Assembly: GCA_023053545.1 (NCBI GenBank)
Contig: JAKZAN010000006.1
Coordinates: 12,283,412-12,347,411 of the forward strand
DNA length: 64,000 nucleotides
Source of the DNA: Lepidurus packardi
Lineage: Eukaryota; Arthropoda; Branchiopoda; Notostraca; Triopsidae
Direction: 5' to 3'
Below are positions 32,800 to 43,910 of the stretch, piece by piece (position 1 is the first letter of the stretch; every line of letters starts with the position of its first letter). The translations under genes and the position numbers were made by a program. Under the pieces are notes generated by a model, which saw only the letters and a list, made by a program, of their open reading frames with translations, was not told the DNA's origin and searched no databases.

Positions 32800-34030
32800 G
32801 CTGCAGCACCGAAGATCATCGTCATCATTATAGCTCTTCCCTCAACTCTTGCCTTGCCTTTGAACGCCGTCCTAGCTGATCCCGCTGATCGTCTGTACAT
32901 TGCCTTTGATTCGGATTCGCCCTTTCGTGTGATGGAACTAGGAAACCCAGAGGGCACCAGGTATGCTAGGAGGTTTGGTTGCGGTAAATCGCCTAAAGAT
33001 TTGCTGCAATGTAACCTTCTGGGGGGCAGAAAAGCTTCCGTTGCTCCATTATGCGTTAGGTCTTCGCGTATTAGGTCTTTAAATGGTAGCAACGGAGCTT
33101 TTCTTGGGTTTGGGGGCGTGGTTTGGATGGATTTTGCAGCCCGATGGAAGTTAGGCAGGCCAGGGTTGAGTTCGAGTGTGGGTGTAAGAAGTGGAGTAAG
33201 TTTTTATCTTATTTCTTTTTATCGAATATTAATAGTTTTATTTTTTAGTTAAAAAAGGCTTTTCAACTGGATCCACTGCCGAAGATTATCTTTAATTGAA
33301 GCCTTTATGACGCTAAACTCCGTCCACTTTATAAGAAGTCAAAGATTCTTGTGAGCTGCAGTTATCAAATTTGCCAGTTTCATCTTTGGTGGTCATTACG
33401 CATGGTAATTTTTTGATTTGAATGAACCAGATTTTTTTTTATTAATATCTGCCGTGTCATTCGATAATAGGCTTCAGATAGAGCTCCGTTGTGCTAATAT
33501 TCCGTATTGGGGAAATACCACGAACAGGTCCGCTCATTTTCCACGTGTTTTAAATTGTAGCAACGGAGCTTCTCCGGCGTTTGGTGGGCGTGGTTCGGGG
33601 GCATTGTGGGACCCGTGGATGACCAGCAGGCAAGGGACGGTATTTCGTGTGGTGTTGAAGAGGCGGAGTAAGTTTTAAATTCTTGTTTTTTAAATTGTGT
33701 ACTAAGGATGTTTTTATTTAAATAGGCTATCCATTGCATCTCCTGCGTTATTACTGAATATTGTCTTCGATGACGTCTCTGCTTTTATGTCGTTAAATTC
33801 CGTCCATTAGAAGAAAACGAAGCTTCTTGTGAGCTGCAATCAAATTCATCAGTTTCTCCCTTGGCGTTTGTTACTGGAGTTAAAGTATTTTAATTTGAAT
33901 GAACTATTTTTTTTTTTAAATTAGTATTTGCTTGGTCCCAGGCTGTTATGGGCTTCAGATGGAGCTCCGAATAGAAGTGCCGTGTCCTGCTCCGCTCATT
34001 TGCGATGATTTTTTGAAGCTTAGCTTGTTC
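32800..34030 (+). repeat. Further decayed copies of the same locus
   Basis: The block 33060-33200 (TAGCAACGGAGCTTTTCTTG through AAGTGGAGTAAG) recurs at 33555-33675 and at 29575-29690. The block 33310-33400 recurs at 33790-33890. An open frame 32854-33252 reads VLADPADRLYIAFDSDS and may be a remnant exon. At least three copies of the basic unit are therefore present between 29.4 and 34.0 kb. Confidence 0.55.
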
Positions 34031-34177
34031 CTTTGATACTCCATCTTTGCTCCAAGGAGTTTCAGTAGGATTTTTTTATTTGTTCAGTAGTACTTTATTA
34101 AAATGTAATTGTTTTGTTCAAGGAGATCGCGCATTGGTTTTCGCGCAAAAGCATCGCGCTTTTTCTTTTTTTTTTAG

Positions 34178-34710
34178 GCTAAATCGTCTGAGTTTAAATG
34201 ACATCGATTTTGATCCGAATGAGGTCCTTTTCCGCCACAAGAGTTGGGGAGCTATGTCTTCAGTGAAGGAACCGCTTAACATTGAGATACTTGACAATAT
34301 GTTATTCACAACCTATTCTGGGCATTGTATGCGTTTCTCCGTATGCCCTTTACCGCCCGACTTCCCTGAATCCCTCTTAGGGGAAATCAGAGAGGGACTG
34401 CAATACGTCCTCTGTTCCTTGTGAGTTACTTCCCCAAGCTAATTAACTTCAGTTAATTATTAAGTTACTTAAAAAAGTATTATTCTATTATTTCTGTATT
34501 AATTTGAAGTTAACTTATAAATTGTACATTATTTCTTACGCTTTTACAGAATTGTGCTGGAGAAATTCGCACAGAATTAGGCGGACACATCAGCCCACTT
34601 GGTTTTGAATGCTTATGCTCATTTTATCCACTAGACCAAGAAATCTTCAGCACGAAGTTCATTCGCGACTCCATGGACCAGCGGTGTGTGCAAGATTTGA
34701 ATAAGTATAG
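34178..34710 (+). CDS. Two exon-like stretches of an unrecognised protein
   Basis: Stretch one follows a poly-T tract and TAG at 34177: LNRLSLNDIDFDPNEVLFRH, then FTTYSGHCMRFSVCPLPPDF, ending before GTGAGT at 34421. Stretch two follows TTTTACAG at 34549: NCAGEIRTELGGHISPLGFE, then FYPLDQEIFSTKFIRD, ending AAGTATAG before GTAATT at 34711. Composition and splice borders look like real coding exons of one globular protein. The phases do not join directly (two bases against zero), so there is an undetected frameshift or a wrong border. No family was recognised. Confidence 0.4.
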
Positions 34711-35396
34711 GTAATTTTGAGTCTTTGTCAACTTTCTTCATTTTCTTCAAATTCTGTTGTTGTTGTTTAATTGCAATTATGCTGTGTATTGGAAGGAATT
34801 TGTAGCATTTTTGGTTCCATTTATGGCATGAAAACCCAGTTTAATGTGTAATAGACGGCTAATTTGAAAGTTTTTGATATAGCAAACTTATAGTTCGCCA
34901 AACACTAATTGCTTTCGGCCGTTATAGCAATTGCAAAACTTGCTTCACTCTTTCGTCGATATGGTAAAAATGGAGTTTAAAAATGGATACGACGTACAGT
35001 AGAGAAGAATGACCCACACGACCTTCTTTGACCAATTTCCCGGAAAGCGATTTAGTCCATTAATAGAATTTCGTAGCACTCCAAAAGTGTTCGCACACCA
35101 ACGCCTTTTCCGTAGTCTTGGTTAAGAGTCGATTCTAACTGCCTTAGCGTTCTTATTCGTCAAAAAAGGGAAAATGGTCATATTATGGTTCCTTTGGATC
35201 GTGATATGCGATTCTTTTCAGAGGCGAGGTTAACACGAGCTAGACTGGAATTGAAGTATTAATCAGCAGCAGTTTAATTCGCGACTAGCAACGTTATCGA
35301 CACAACTGTGACTTTGGATTGCGTCATAACCTAATCCGTAGGAAGGGAAACATGAAATTTGAAACTTCGAAGCTAAGCAGATCATTTAAAAACAGC
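34711..35396. other. Gap without a recognised gene
   Basis: No coding pattern on either strand. Possible long intron or intergenic DNA. Confidence 0.4.
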
Positions 35397-35869
35397 CTAA
35401 TCTCTTAGCAAAACAGGAAAAGCAAGCCCAAGAAGCGGGGAAAACATTGGCCAATGCTCAGCGATAGCACAACGTGTCGTCGAGCCGGAAGTTGCTGGTA
35501 AAACCGGTTCGGGTCGCGGGTGGGTAACAGCCTGGATCGAGTACTGCTCAGATGCCTCGCTGGTACCCACCATACGGAAGACTTGGAATTTGATGCCAGG
35601 ATCGGTGTCTCTCCGTTGCACCGAACTGATATTTAAACGGTAGGTGAAAGTGTCACTGCCGTTGTCTTCACCAAGACGGCCGACATAAGTATCCGCAACA
35701 GGATCGCCGACTGACTCTCCTTCCACTTCTATTTTATCATCGGAAGGTGTAGGTAAGATCCAGAAAGCACGGTGGGGGCGGGGGTTAGCGTGAACCGTTA
35801 CTCGCACTTGGCCAGGCTTATTTTCCTCGAAGCCATACATGGTGATGACATTTTGCGGCATCGGAGGGA
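35397..35869 (-). CDS. Terminal exon of an immunoglobulin-like cell-surface protein
   Basis: After a TGATTCAG acceptor at 35870 the minus frame reads VPPMPQNVITMYGFEENKPG, then VTVHANPRPHRAFW, a Tyr-x-G strand and LNISSVQRRDTDPGIKFQVF. This is one Ig-like domain: the ANPRP-x-x-x-x-W core, then the D-x-G-x-x-x-F/Y-x-V strand. It lacks a clear first Cys, so it may be a variant domain. The last 20 residues are hydrophobic (PLLGLAFPVLL) and could be a GPI-attachment or membrane signal. Preceding exons are not seen before 36.8 kb, so the gene is partial or the upstream exons are lost. Confidence 0.5.
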
Positions 35870-36776
35870 CTGAATCAGTATTGGATATTAATGTTTGGTA
35901 ATTATTTATCTTGAAAATGTATTGTACATTGGGTATCCAAGGTGGTCTGGTCCATAGCATTGCCCTCCTTTCTGAACCAGTCGGCTTCCGCCATACACTG
36001 TAATACTTTATTGTTATCTTCTGGTATGAACCGTCGTTTCAAAACGCTGTTCACAGTAGCTTTTGTATTCTGCCCCACTTGAGAATATACTCTACACTGT
36101 TAACAAAATCCCATCAAAATGATTGAAAACCGGTACTCAAAAAGATGGGAACGAGGAGACGAGTTTCTTGCCCTCAAAAATAGATGAGAGGAAAGCTCTC
36201 AAAGGAGCTATATCCAAGCTTTCAAAACAAATAGCTTGCAATACTCAAAATTAGAGGTTATTTCTCAAATGTGCTAAATATAAGCTTTAAAAAAAGGGCA
36301 AGCATGGACCTAAAACTGATTTTTTACCAATCATTTCTTGACGACCACCATCTCAAAAAAAATATTTTTGATGCTTTAAATAGATCCTCCAGCGTACTCT
36401 TTTTTAGTATCTATTGTTTCCAATGATTTTCAAAATATTTTTGTATTGTATTAATATTTACTAAAAATACTGATCAGGTACTTAAAAAAATCAGGTACTT
36501 CAAAAAATCAAATTTTAAACGTCACAACGGGAAATAAAAAAATATTAATGCAGAAAACTATACGAAAATAACGAAGTGAACATCAAAGTCAAAAAAGTCA
36601 AAACACGCAAAAAGGAAATAACAAGAAAACCGCAAATACTGTCATTAAAAGGCATAACAAATAAACGAAAGAAAAAAATCAAACAGACAGAAAAAAATAA
36701 CAGGATGGTCAGGATAAACAACAGGATATATAAGTATCGAAACAAGGCGAAACGTCAAAACACAACATATTATGCA
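35870..36776. other. AT-rich gap without a recognised gene
   Basis: Low-complexity A-rich sequence. The ORFs are Lys/Asn runs typical of AT bias and are not supported as genes. Confidence 0.45.
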
Positions 36777-36834
36777 GTGCAAACAAAAACAAGATTTTTC
36801 AGGGATCCCTGAAAAATCTTGTTTTTGTTTGCAC
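36777..36834. repeat. Perfect 58-bp palindrome
   Basis: GTGCAAACAAAAACAAGATT and the next nine bases are followed directly by their exact reverse complement, centred on GGATCC. There is no loop. It ends 16 bp beyond the stop codon of the minus-strand gene at 36850, so it would lie in that gene's 3' UTR as a 29-bp hairpin. Confidence 0.95.
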
Positions 36835-37895
36835 TTATTCCCCAGCATCTTATTCCTCCATTTGACGAAGGAGTACATTAATGGGTCCACTTTTGGAGTA
36901 CTTTGCTTCTTTCAGGTTGAGGCATCTGCCTTGCAAGAATCGCAGCACTTCTCCTGCTTCCTTGGCATACTCAATGTTATAAACGTAGTGAGTGGCCATT
37001 AAACAGGCAACAGCTTCAGTAGCATTTGATGGAGCAAGAAAGGGCCGTCCATCTGCTACAACTGTCAGCGATTGCGCGATGGACACTATATACGGTGTGG
37101 ACCGTACGGGCTTCTCTTTGACAATGGTCATCAAGTCTGCGTCCTCCTGAATGATTAGAAGCATCATACAGTTAAGCTAGTTTTTTAAGTAACAATGGCA
37201 AATATTGCTAATACCTCTCGTGAGTCAAAAAAGAACTTGCTATTCTTGGCTTTACGCAAAAGCAGCAACGGAAGGACATGTAAGGTAGCCATTGACGCAG
37301 TGTCTATATATGACCAATTTAAATTAATTTCTCCCCCTTTAAAAACAAAAACTACACTTACCCAAATCATCTTGAGCTTCCATGTACTCCGGGAGAAGGA
37401 GGACATCACGGACATGTGCTAAAGTATGGTTCTTTGCAACAAGAAGTATTTTTGGCACAACTTCAACCCAGTTCTCCCTGAACTTAGAAACAGTATTGAG
37501 CCCGAGGACCAGGTCCATTTCCAGAAGAAGCTACAGAAAAAGAATCTCAGCCAATAAAATCGAATAAAAGTAGTTTACTTACGAAAACTTCTTGATTGAG
37601 GTATGGGCATTTGTTGTTGACTTCCTCAATCGATTTGGGCGGCTCTTGCATTATGATTGCCCTTCGCCCTTGATGTGTTAATCGTAACAATCAGGGCCAT
37701 ATTAACAATGGCGCAAGTGGCGCAAGTGCGCCGGGCCCACAGGCTTCAGGGGCCCACCAAACCATGCGTGCAAATAAATTTAATGCCTATTTTTTATGAG
37801 TGAGTGAGCGTGTGTGTGTCCCCGCTAACTGCTGTATCGGTATACAATATGCAGGGGGGCGGTATGGCAAGTAGCTAGTATAGGTAGCGCTCTGT

Positions 37896-39023
37896 GTGAA
37901 TGCGATTTCCTTCTTCGGATTTCTTGAGCAATTATATGTTGTCCTCTCAGCTTCAACCTATCGCTGGGGCCTTCTGAAAACATTTATGGCGGAAGGGGCA
38001 GGCTTAGAAGAACGAATATGCTTACCTAAAAGCTTGAGTGAAACAAGGTGGTCAGCACGTGCCGACGCTACAAAGAGCCTTGTCGCGCACTACCATATAT
38101 ATCACCGTGTTCTCGAGAAAATTGCAAACGACCCTGATCAGAAGGCTGATGCTAAGGTCACAGCCAGGTCCTTATATAAGACGATGAAAACGTTGGAGAC
38201 GGCTCTTATGGCAGTATTTTGGAATGTTGTACTCCAGAGGACAAATCAAACCAGCAAGCGTCTTCAGTCACAATCGATTGATTTATGCTTGGCGGTCGCT
38301 CTGTTAAAGTCACTTGCAGACTATGTGGCAGAGCAAAGAAATCATTTTGAGGAGTTCTGCGTCGCTGCAGCATCCTTGTGTGGCACCTCTGACTTCAAAG
38401 AAAAACGCCAGCGATTCCCCACAAGATATGCGGATGACGGCAATGCATCGACTGTCATTTTCAACAGCAAAAATCAATTCCGCATCCAAACGTTTCTCGT
38501 GATTATTGACTTGTTCATTGGAGACTTACAAAAGAGAATTGCGGCATATGCCAATGTCGATTCCAGCTTTCGCTTCCTCAATTACATTGAGACTGATGCT
38601 GACGGTATTGCGTCCTCACTGCAGAAGGCCATTGAAATGTATCCTAACGATATTTCTGCCGATTTGAAGGAAGAATGGGAGCACTGGCGCTTATTTCTTC
38701 GGTCATTTTTGCCAATGCCCGATTCCCCGTGTAGTCCAACACGAATGCTTAATATCATCCGAGAGCATGCTTTGCAAACGGCGTTCGCAAATGTCTTCGT
38801 CATTCTGCGCATCTACCTGACACTTCCAGTATCAAACTGCACAGGGGAAAGATCGTTCAGCCACATGAAGCGAATCAAGAGTGTACTACGTTCCTCGATG
38901 ACCCAAGATCGTTTTGTAAACCTCACGCTGATGAGCATTGAGAGTGACATTGTTTCTTCACTCGATTTTGATGATATTATTAATGTATTTGCCTCTGCGA
39001 AAGCGCGGCGAAGAAACATGTAA
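37896..39023 (+). CDS. hAT transposase C-terminal half (ZMYM1/TTF-type)
   Basis: A 375-residue open frame has SLSETRWSARADATKSL (the conserved ETRW-x-x-R segment), a long helical insertion region, and the hAT dimerisation end VSNCTGERSFSHMKRIK followed by RLV-like RFVNLTLMSIE. It matches the TTF/ZMYM1-like hAT proteins (usually 600-900 aa). The zinc finger, DUF4371 and first catalytic Asp are missing. The first residues (MNAISFFGF) lie within former coding sequence, so the ATG may be accidental. Not catalytic alone, but it could dimerise with full-length relatives. Confidence 0.85.
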   Translation: MNAISFFGFLEQLYVVLSASTYRWGLLKTFMAEGAGLEERICLPKSLSETRWSARADATKSLVAHYHIYHRVLEKIANDPDQKADAKVTARSLYKTMKTLETALMAVFWNVVLQRTNQTSKRLQSQSIDLCLAVALLKSLADYVAEQRNHFEEFCVAAASLCGTSDFKEKRQRFPTRYADDGNASTVIFNSKNQFRIQTFLVIIDLFIGDLQKRIAAYANVDSSFRFLNYIETDADGIASSLQKAIEMYPNDISADLKEEWEHWRLFLRSFLPMPDSPCSPTRMLNIIREHALQTAFANVFVILRIYLTLPVSNCTGERSFSHMKRIKSVLRSSMTQDRFVNLTLMSIESDIVSSLDFDDIINVFASAKARRRNM

Positions 39024-39052
39024 ATAATGAAATTGTATTTCCACAATTTCAT

Positions 39053-39094
39053 CACGTAGTCGTTTTTTATTTCCACATAAAAAACGACTACGTG
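39053..39094. terminator. Perfect hairpin at the hAT 3' end
   Basis: CACGTAGTCGTTTTTTAT, a 6-nt loop TTCCAC, then the exact 18-nt complement. It follows the transposase stop by 30 bp. It could act in 3'-end formation or transposase binding; only the structure is seen. Confidence 0.8.
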
Positions 39095-40410
39095 TCCTCC
39101 AGTTTTGAGTCAAATTTAAAAGTACGGAAGGGGCCTATTAATATAACTTGCGCCAGGGCCCACAAAAGGTTAATCCGGCTCTGGTAACAATAGTTTTATT
39201 TCTCCTCCGGAAACCTTATTTCGATACATGTGGAGCAGCTTTTGCACATTCCTCTCGTACGAAGTTGGTCGCCTATAGAAGAAAACATTAATCCCGAACT
39301 TAGTGAAAATAGAGTTTTTCGAAGAATTTGATTAGTTACAAATGTAAGATATTCTTACTAATCCCTGTTGTTTCTTTCGTTCCTCCGGATAAATGGCACT
39401 TCACACTCGGGGTCATCAGTCTCCTCTTCCAATTAAGTTTGCCTCTTTGCCTGATATTCTGCATACATGTCATGAGCTTGGCCTTGATGAATTCCTAGGA
39501 CAATTTTTTATATATGTTATGCATATACAACTTACAAAAACACTTACAGCTGATCCTTCAACATCATGCCGTTTGATAGCCAGCGATGAGTACTTAGACA
39601 CAAGTTGTCGACCGATGTCTAAGAGGGTCCTCGGAAATGGATAATAAATTGGGCAGATTGAGCGTGCAACAGTCCGTACGACGCAATTAAATTCATTCAT
39701 GTTAAGAGGCTCCCCTTTCTTCATTTTGCCGTCAATTATAATTCCATAGTAGGTTGGTATTTTGTAGCTGGCAGGTAGTTGTCTGTATTCGAACACGTTC
39801 ACTGCGGCATAAGCGGAACCTGTGTTTGTCAAATACTTTATAATTAAAATAGTTTTAGCGAGATTAAACCTGAAGCAGGTGTTGGCGCGCTCTCTTCCAC
39901 AGTCATTCCCTCTTCCGATAAATCCGAGTAAGATAGGGGGTCGTCGTCGGCATGTTCGACAAGTTGCCAGTTTGCTTCGGCGGAATTATCTGAAAGACAA
40001 ATTAAAAGAATACATTGCATGTGCTTAGCGTGTCTCATTTAACCTAAATGTTAAGAATCCTTCATTGAATGAATTTATAAATTAAACTTCGAAATACCTT
40101 GAGCATCCGATGTTAAAGGACTCGGCGAAGCAGGTGTAATGAAAGAATCCGAAAGAACACCCCGCACAATACTACGGTCATGAATTGCTTCCGATTTCTC
40201 AATTGCAGTCCACCGCCCAGGAAAATCTTCATTTTCAATTTCGAAGTGTTCAACCGTTCTACCCGCAAGAACAGTCTTCAGCAAATCATTGGATTGGGCT
40301 CTCGCAGCTACTGCATGCTTTAGACGACTTACGTCCCTTTCACCCGCAATCGAGGAAAAGGATACTCGAAAATCTCTTCCTCCAACTTGCAATAGAACTT
40401 GCTTGCTCAT

Positions 40411-41194
40411 TTTTAGAATCCTTTAAGCTAAATAACGAAAAAAAGGAATCAATGAGACGCACAAAAATCACAAGTCACTTGTTACAAAGGCGAGAAAAAT
40501 GGCGCTGACGAACTATTACCGTACGCCACAAACTAACAATGAAAATCCTTACAGCGTAAGCCTTGCTGTAGGAGAGAAACGTTCGAAAACTCACGCACGC
40601 TCGTGCCGCTGCCGTAATGCTATCATAAGGCGGTTCGATGAGGCCTTTTTTTCAGCGACAGCTATATTTCTTTATAAAAACTTACCTAATGAAAAGTTTC
40701 TGGAACGGTTGCTGCACTTAAAATGTATTAATCTTAACAAAAAAGATCACCGTTTCCAACAAACTTCCTAGATTGCAATGACCCAATGTAATTCATTCAG
40801 CGCAGTCCTTTCACAACGCGCGCCACCTCAGCGCCACTCGAATACAAAAAACAAGGATATGAGCGCGAAGTTTCAAACACTACACTTGAAAAGAAGCCCT
40901 AGCCAGTCTCCACTGTGACGTCACAGCTGTCGCGCACGGGTTACCACACGAGCCAGAAAAACCGCACGCACCACACACATTAGCTTAACTACACAAATTT
41001 AGACCAGGGTCGACGAGTTTTCGCGCTCAAACCCTTATCATTGTGCAGCTAAAGCGTCTGAGGTCGCGCACGCCTTTAAAAATTTTGGCTACACTGTGTT
41101 AATACAGGATTTAACAAAACACTTATGTGATAACAGCAATGGTATTAAAGCCAGTGTTTTTCAAGTTTACAAACCAGAATAATTGAGCCTTAAA
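40411..41194. promoter_or_regulatory. Divergent intergenic region with a CRE-like palindrome
   Basis: It lies between the starts of the minus gene (40410) and the plus gene (41195). At 40913-40926 is CTGTGACGTCACAG, a 14-bp perfect palindrome with the TGACGTCA core bound by CREB/ATF bZIP proteins in animals. The surrounding 40.8-41.0 kb is GC richer than its neighbours. Promoter function is inferred from position and motif. Confidence 0.5.
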
Positions 41195-43910
41195 ATGCAC
41201 GTGAGAGGAGAAACTTGCCATGAGTACAAGTGTGAAGTTTCGACATGCAACTTTGTGGCCGCTAATGAAAAACTATTACTCACGCACTATAGTACAATAC
41301 ACCGATTCGAACCGAAATTTGACGTGACGTGTTTTATACCCAAATGTGCTCATAAACGGAAGTTTTTGAGCTTTTCCGGTCTGTATAAGCATGTACAAAA
41401 TAAACATGCGCGTTATTCTAAAGAAACCGAAGATAAGAATGGCAGTAAAAGCGTGTATTGTCCAGAAACAGCAGAAGAAACTGGTATTAAAATATTTCAG
41501 TAGACACTTCCGCATTAAATTTACCATATCAATCAAAATATTAATTTTTAATATATTATACTCGACAGGCTTTGAGGGCTCGTTCGATCAAAATTGCGAG
41601 CCAGGCGGTACATATACCACTGACAATATGACTGAGTCACAGCACAGTGCGTCGGCATCACTAGAAAAGGGCTCCGCCGAGTTTGTCCTGAAATTATTAG
41701 AAGGCAGAAAGTTAAACCAGACCGATATCGAGGCGATTATGCAGGAAACCCAAAAACTCGTATCGCTAGCTGTAGCAGCCACTTTGGAAAGCCAAACTAA
41801 CCCTTCAGAGGGTGCTACAAGTCCTGAAGTTACAAAAGATTTATTCAAGCACCTTCGGTCTCAGCATGCTCGCATAAAATATTTTGTTAATAACCTCGGA
41901 ATGGTACAGCCTACGAAGATTTACCTTCCATTAGCCTCGGAGCAGTTTGCAGAAAGCCGCAATAAAAGCAACGAAATTCGGAGGGCCAATTACTCGTACG
42001 TTCCCTTGCTCCAAACCTTAGAAAAACTCCTTAACAACAGAGAGTTATACAGCAAGATTGTGAGTGCAAAGGAAAAAGTCGCGGGGCTTTATGCGCAATT
42101 CGAAGACGGAACGGAGTACTCCGATAACCCGTTCTTCCAAGAACACAGAAATGCTCTTCAGCTCCATCTGTACCTCGACGAGGTGGAACTATGCAATCCA
42201 CTGGGGAGTAAGAAACACAAACTTGTGTTCCTTTACTTCTGCATAGGCAACCTTCCACCGAAATACTGGTCGAGCTTCAAACAGATCCATCTGCTCGCGA
42301 TATTTTACAATGATCTTGTTAATACTTACGGCATTAACAAAATACTGGAACCTGTCGTTGAGGATATAAAACAACTGGAATCCGGCGTCCAGATGCAGAT
42401 TAACGGTGAGAGAAAGACGGTATTCGGCACGTTAGTAGCGGTTTCCGCCGACAACCTAGCAAGTCATGCTATTGGAGGCTTCAAGAAGGGTTTTTCGAGG
42501 ACCTTCCGCATGTGCAGAACATGTCTGGCAACTCCTGAAGAAATGCAAACGAAGTTCACCAACTGGGAGTTGCCAGAGAGGACCAAAGAAATGCACAATA
42601 TGCAATGTGCTGGCCTGGCAACTGACAGCGCAGATTATTTTAGTAATTTGTATGGTATCGCATTCGTTTAGGCGCTCAACGAGTTAAAGCATTTCCATGT
42701 CATTGGAGGCTTAGTGCCTGATATCTTGCATGATATCTTGGAAGGATGTCTCGGCCTAACAGTCTGCGAGCTTCTTCTTAGATGTACTGCAAAGAGATAT
42801 TTCAGGCTGAACCAGCTTAACTTCGCCATTAAAAAATTCCAATATGGAGACAGCGAGTTTAAAGACAAGCCCTCCAAAATAGAATGGACGCATCTGAAGA
42901 AGAAAAAGCTACGCCAGAGCGCCGCCCAGCTCTGGCTTCTGGCCGTAATTCTCCCGCTTCTAATTGGCAAGTTGGTCCCGAAGAACGACGAAGCATGGGC
43001 GTGCTTTACAATCCTGCTAGAAATATGCCAACTTCTGTTTCAAGATGCAATTTCCGAAGCGGACTTACTCATCTTGGAGTCCTTAACCAACGACTACTTG
43101 ACCCAGTTTAAGTTGGCATTCGAGCGACGCATTACGCCGAAGCAGCACTTTTTGGTGCACTATAGCACGTACATCCGACGAATGGGACCTCTTGGTGTGT
43201 ACTGGTGCATGCGTTATGAGGCCAAACATTCCTATTTCAAAAGCCTCCAGCGGAAAATTGGTCAGTTTAAGAACGTACCCATGACGTTAAGTTTAAGGCA
43301 CCAGCAATGGCAGTGCTTGAATCTTCTTACAGGGAAGGACGCGTTGGATCATGATTTTACTCCGTCTCCAACATTTTCGTCAAATCCACTGTCCGCAGTG
43401 AATAATCCTGGTACGCTACAAGATTAAAAATAATATAAAATTTCGAAATTTACCTGATATTCGTTAGGACAACTCGCTAGTTTTTATTCAATGGATGACA
43501 CTGCCGGAGAGGTCGAAAGGTTACACTGGATAAGCCGTGGATGTAACGTCTACAAATGCAACGACAGTCTTCTTCTGTGTCCCCTGCAGGGTTCCAGGCA
43601 TTGCCAGTTTGGGTTGCTCTTGGACGTATACAGATTCCGTGGGCTGTACGCTTTTCGTTGCCGTCTGATGGACACAGATGGGTACGACCTCAATTTGCAG
43701 GCGTACATCGTTAGTCCGCGGAAGGATTCCTTGGAGATTTTCCTTTCACCAAACGAATTGATTGATTACAGGATTCGTCACCTCCACGTGGAGAAAAACT
43801 TCATAAATGAAACTTACCCGAATAATATTAAGACGAGGTATTACCTGGTTTCCAAAACAAAAGTGCCCGTCATTACCCAGGAAGACATCTATTTGCAGAA
43901 TACTTCTTAA
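41195..43910 (+). CDS. Transposase-like protein with N-terminal zinc fingers; one in-frame TAG
   Basis: Exons 41195-41483, 41569-43410 and 43468-43910 join in phase to exactly 858 codons. Exon 1 (ATG at 41195) has two C2H2-like fingers, C-x4-C...H-x4-H (YKCEVSTC; THYSTIH) and again (VTCFIPKC; KHVQNKH). Exon 2 carries SADNLASHAIGGFKKGFS with CRTC, then DILHDILEG, LPLLIGKLVPKND, ITPKQHFLVHY and MRYEAKHSYFK. This resembles uncharacterised transposase-derived proteins of invertebrates and fish, possibly tnp2/EnSpm-like, with D, D and E candidates in those motifs. Exon 3 is a small beta-rich tail. The only lesion is TAG at 42669-42671, between GIAFV and ALNELKHF. The function is unknown; nuclear DNA binding is inferred. 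Confidence 0.7.

Larger units (their letters stand above)
37692..39183 (+). mobile_element. hAT element (ZMYM1-like), internally deleted, with 8-bp target duplication
   Basis: GTAACAAT flanks the element at 37684-37691 and 39184-39191, the 8-bp duplication expected for hAT. Ends are imperfect inverted repeats: CAGGGCCATATTAAC at the left, and CAGAGCCGGATTAAC as the reverse complement of the right. Both ends also carry a GGGCCCAC and GGCGCAAG motif. The element is 1492 bp and contains only the C-terminal half of a transposase, so it is a deletion derivative. It sits in exon E of the minus-strand gene. Confidence 0.93.
36850..40410 (-). pseudogene. Eight-exon gene of unknown family, disrupted by a hAT element
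   Basis: Exons on the minus strand: A 40410-40098 (MSKQVLLQVGGRDFRVSFSS), B 39989-39870 (acidic), C 39819-39548 (YGIIIDGKMKKGEPLNM; VVRTVARSICPIYYPFPRTL), D 39494 to about 39362, E 39272-39184 plus 37683-37583 (split by the hAT insertion), F 37530-37362 (FRENWVEVVPKILLVAK), F2 37303-37215, G 37146-36850 with the stop. Phases join correctly A-B-C and F-F2-G. Exon D shifts frame internally and the D/E joint creates TAG, so the gene is likely dead even without the insertion. Exon C recalls a short helical DNA-binding-like region, but no named domain was recognised. A second copy of F and F2 lies at 46.46-46.74 kb. Confidence 0.65.

Noticed and set aside
36545-36812. Lys/Asn-rich ORFs on both strands
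   Set aside because: AT-rich low-complexity DNA; no splice or domain support.
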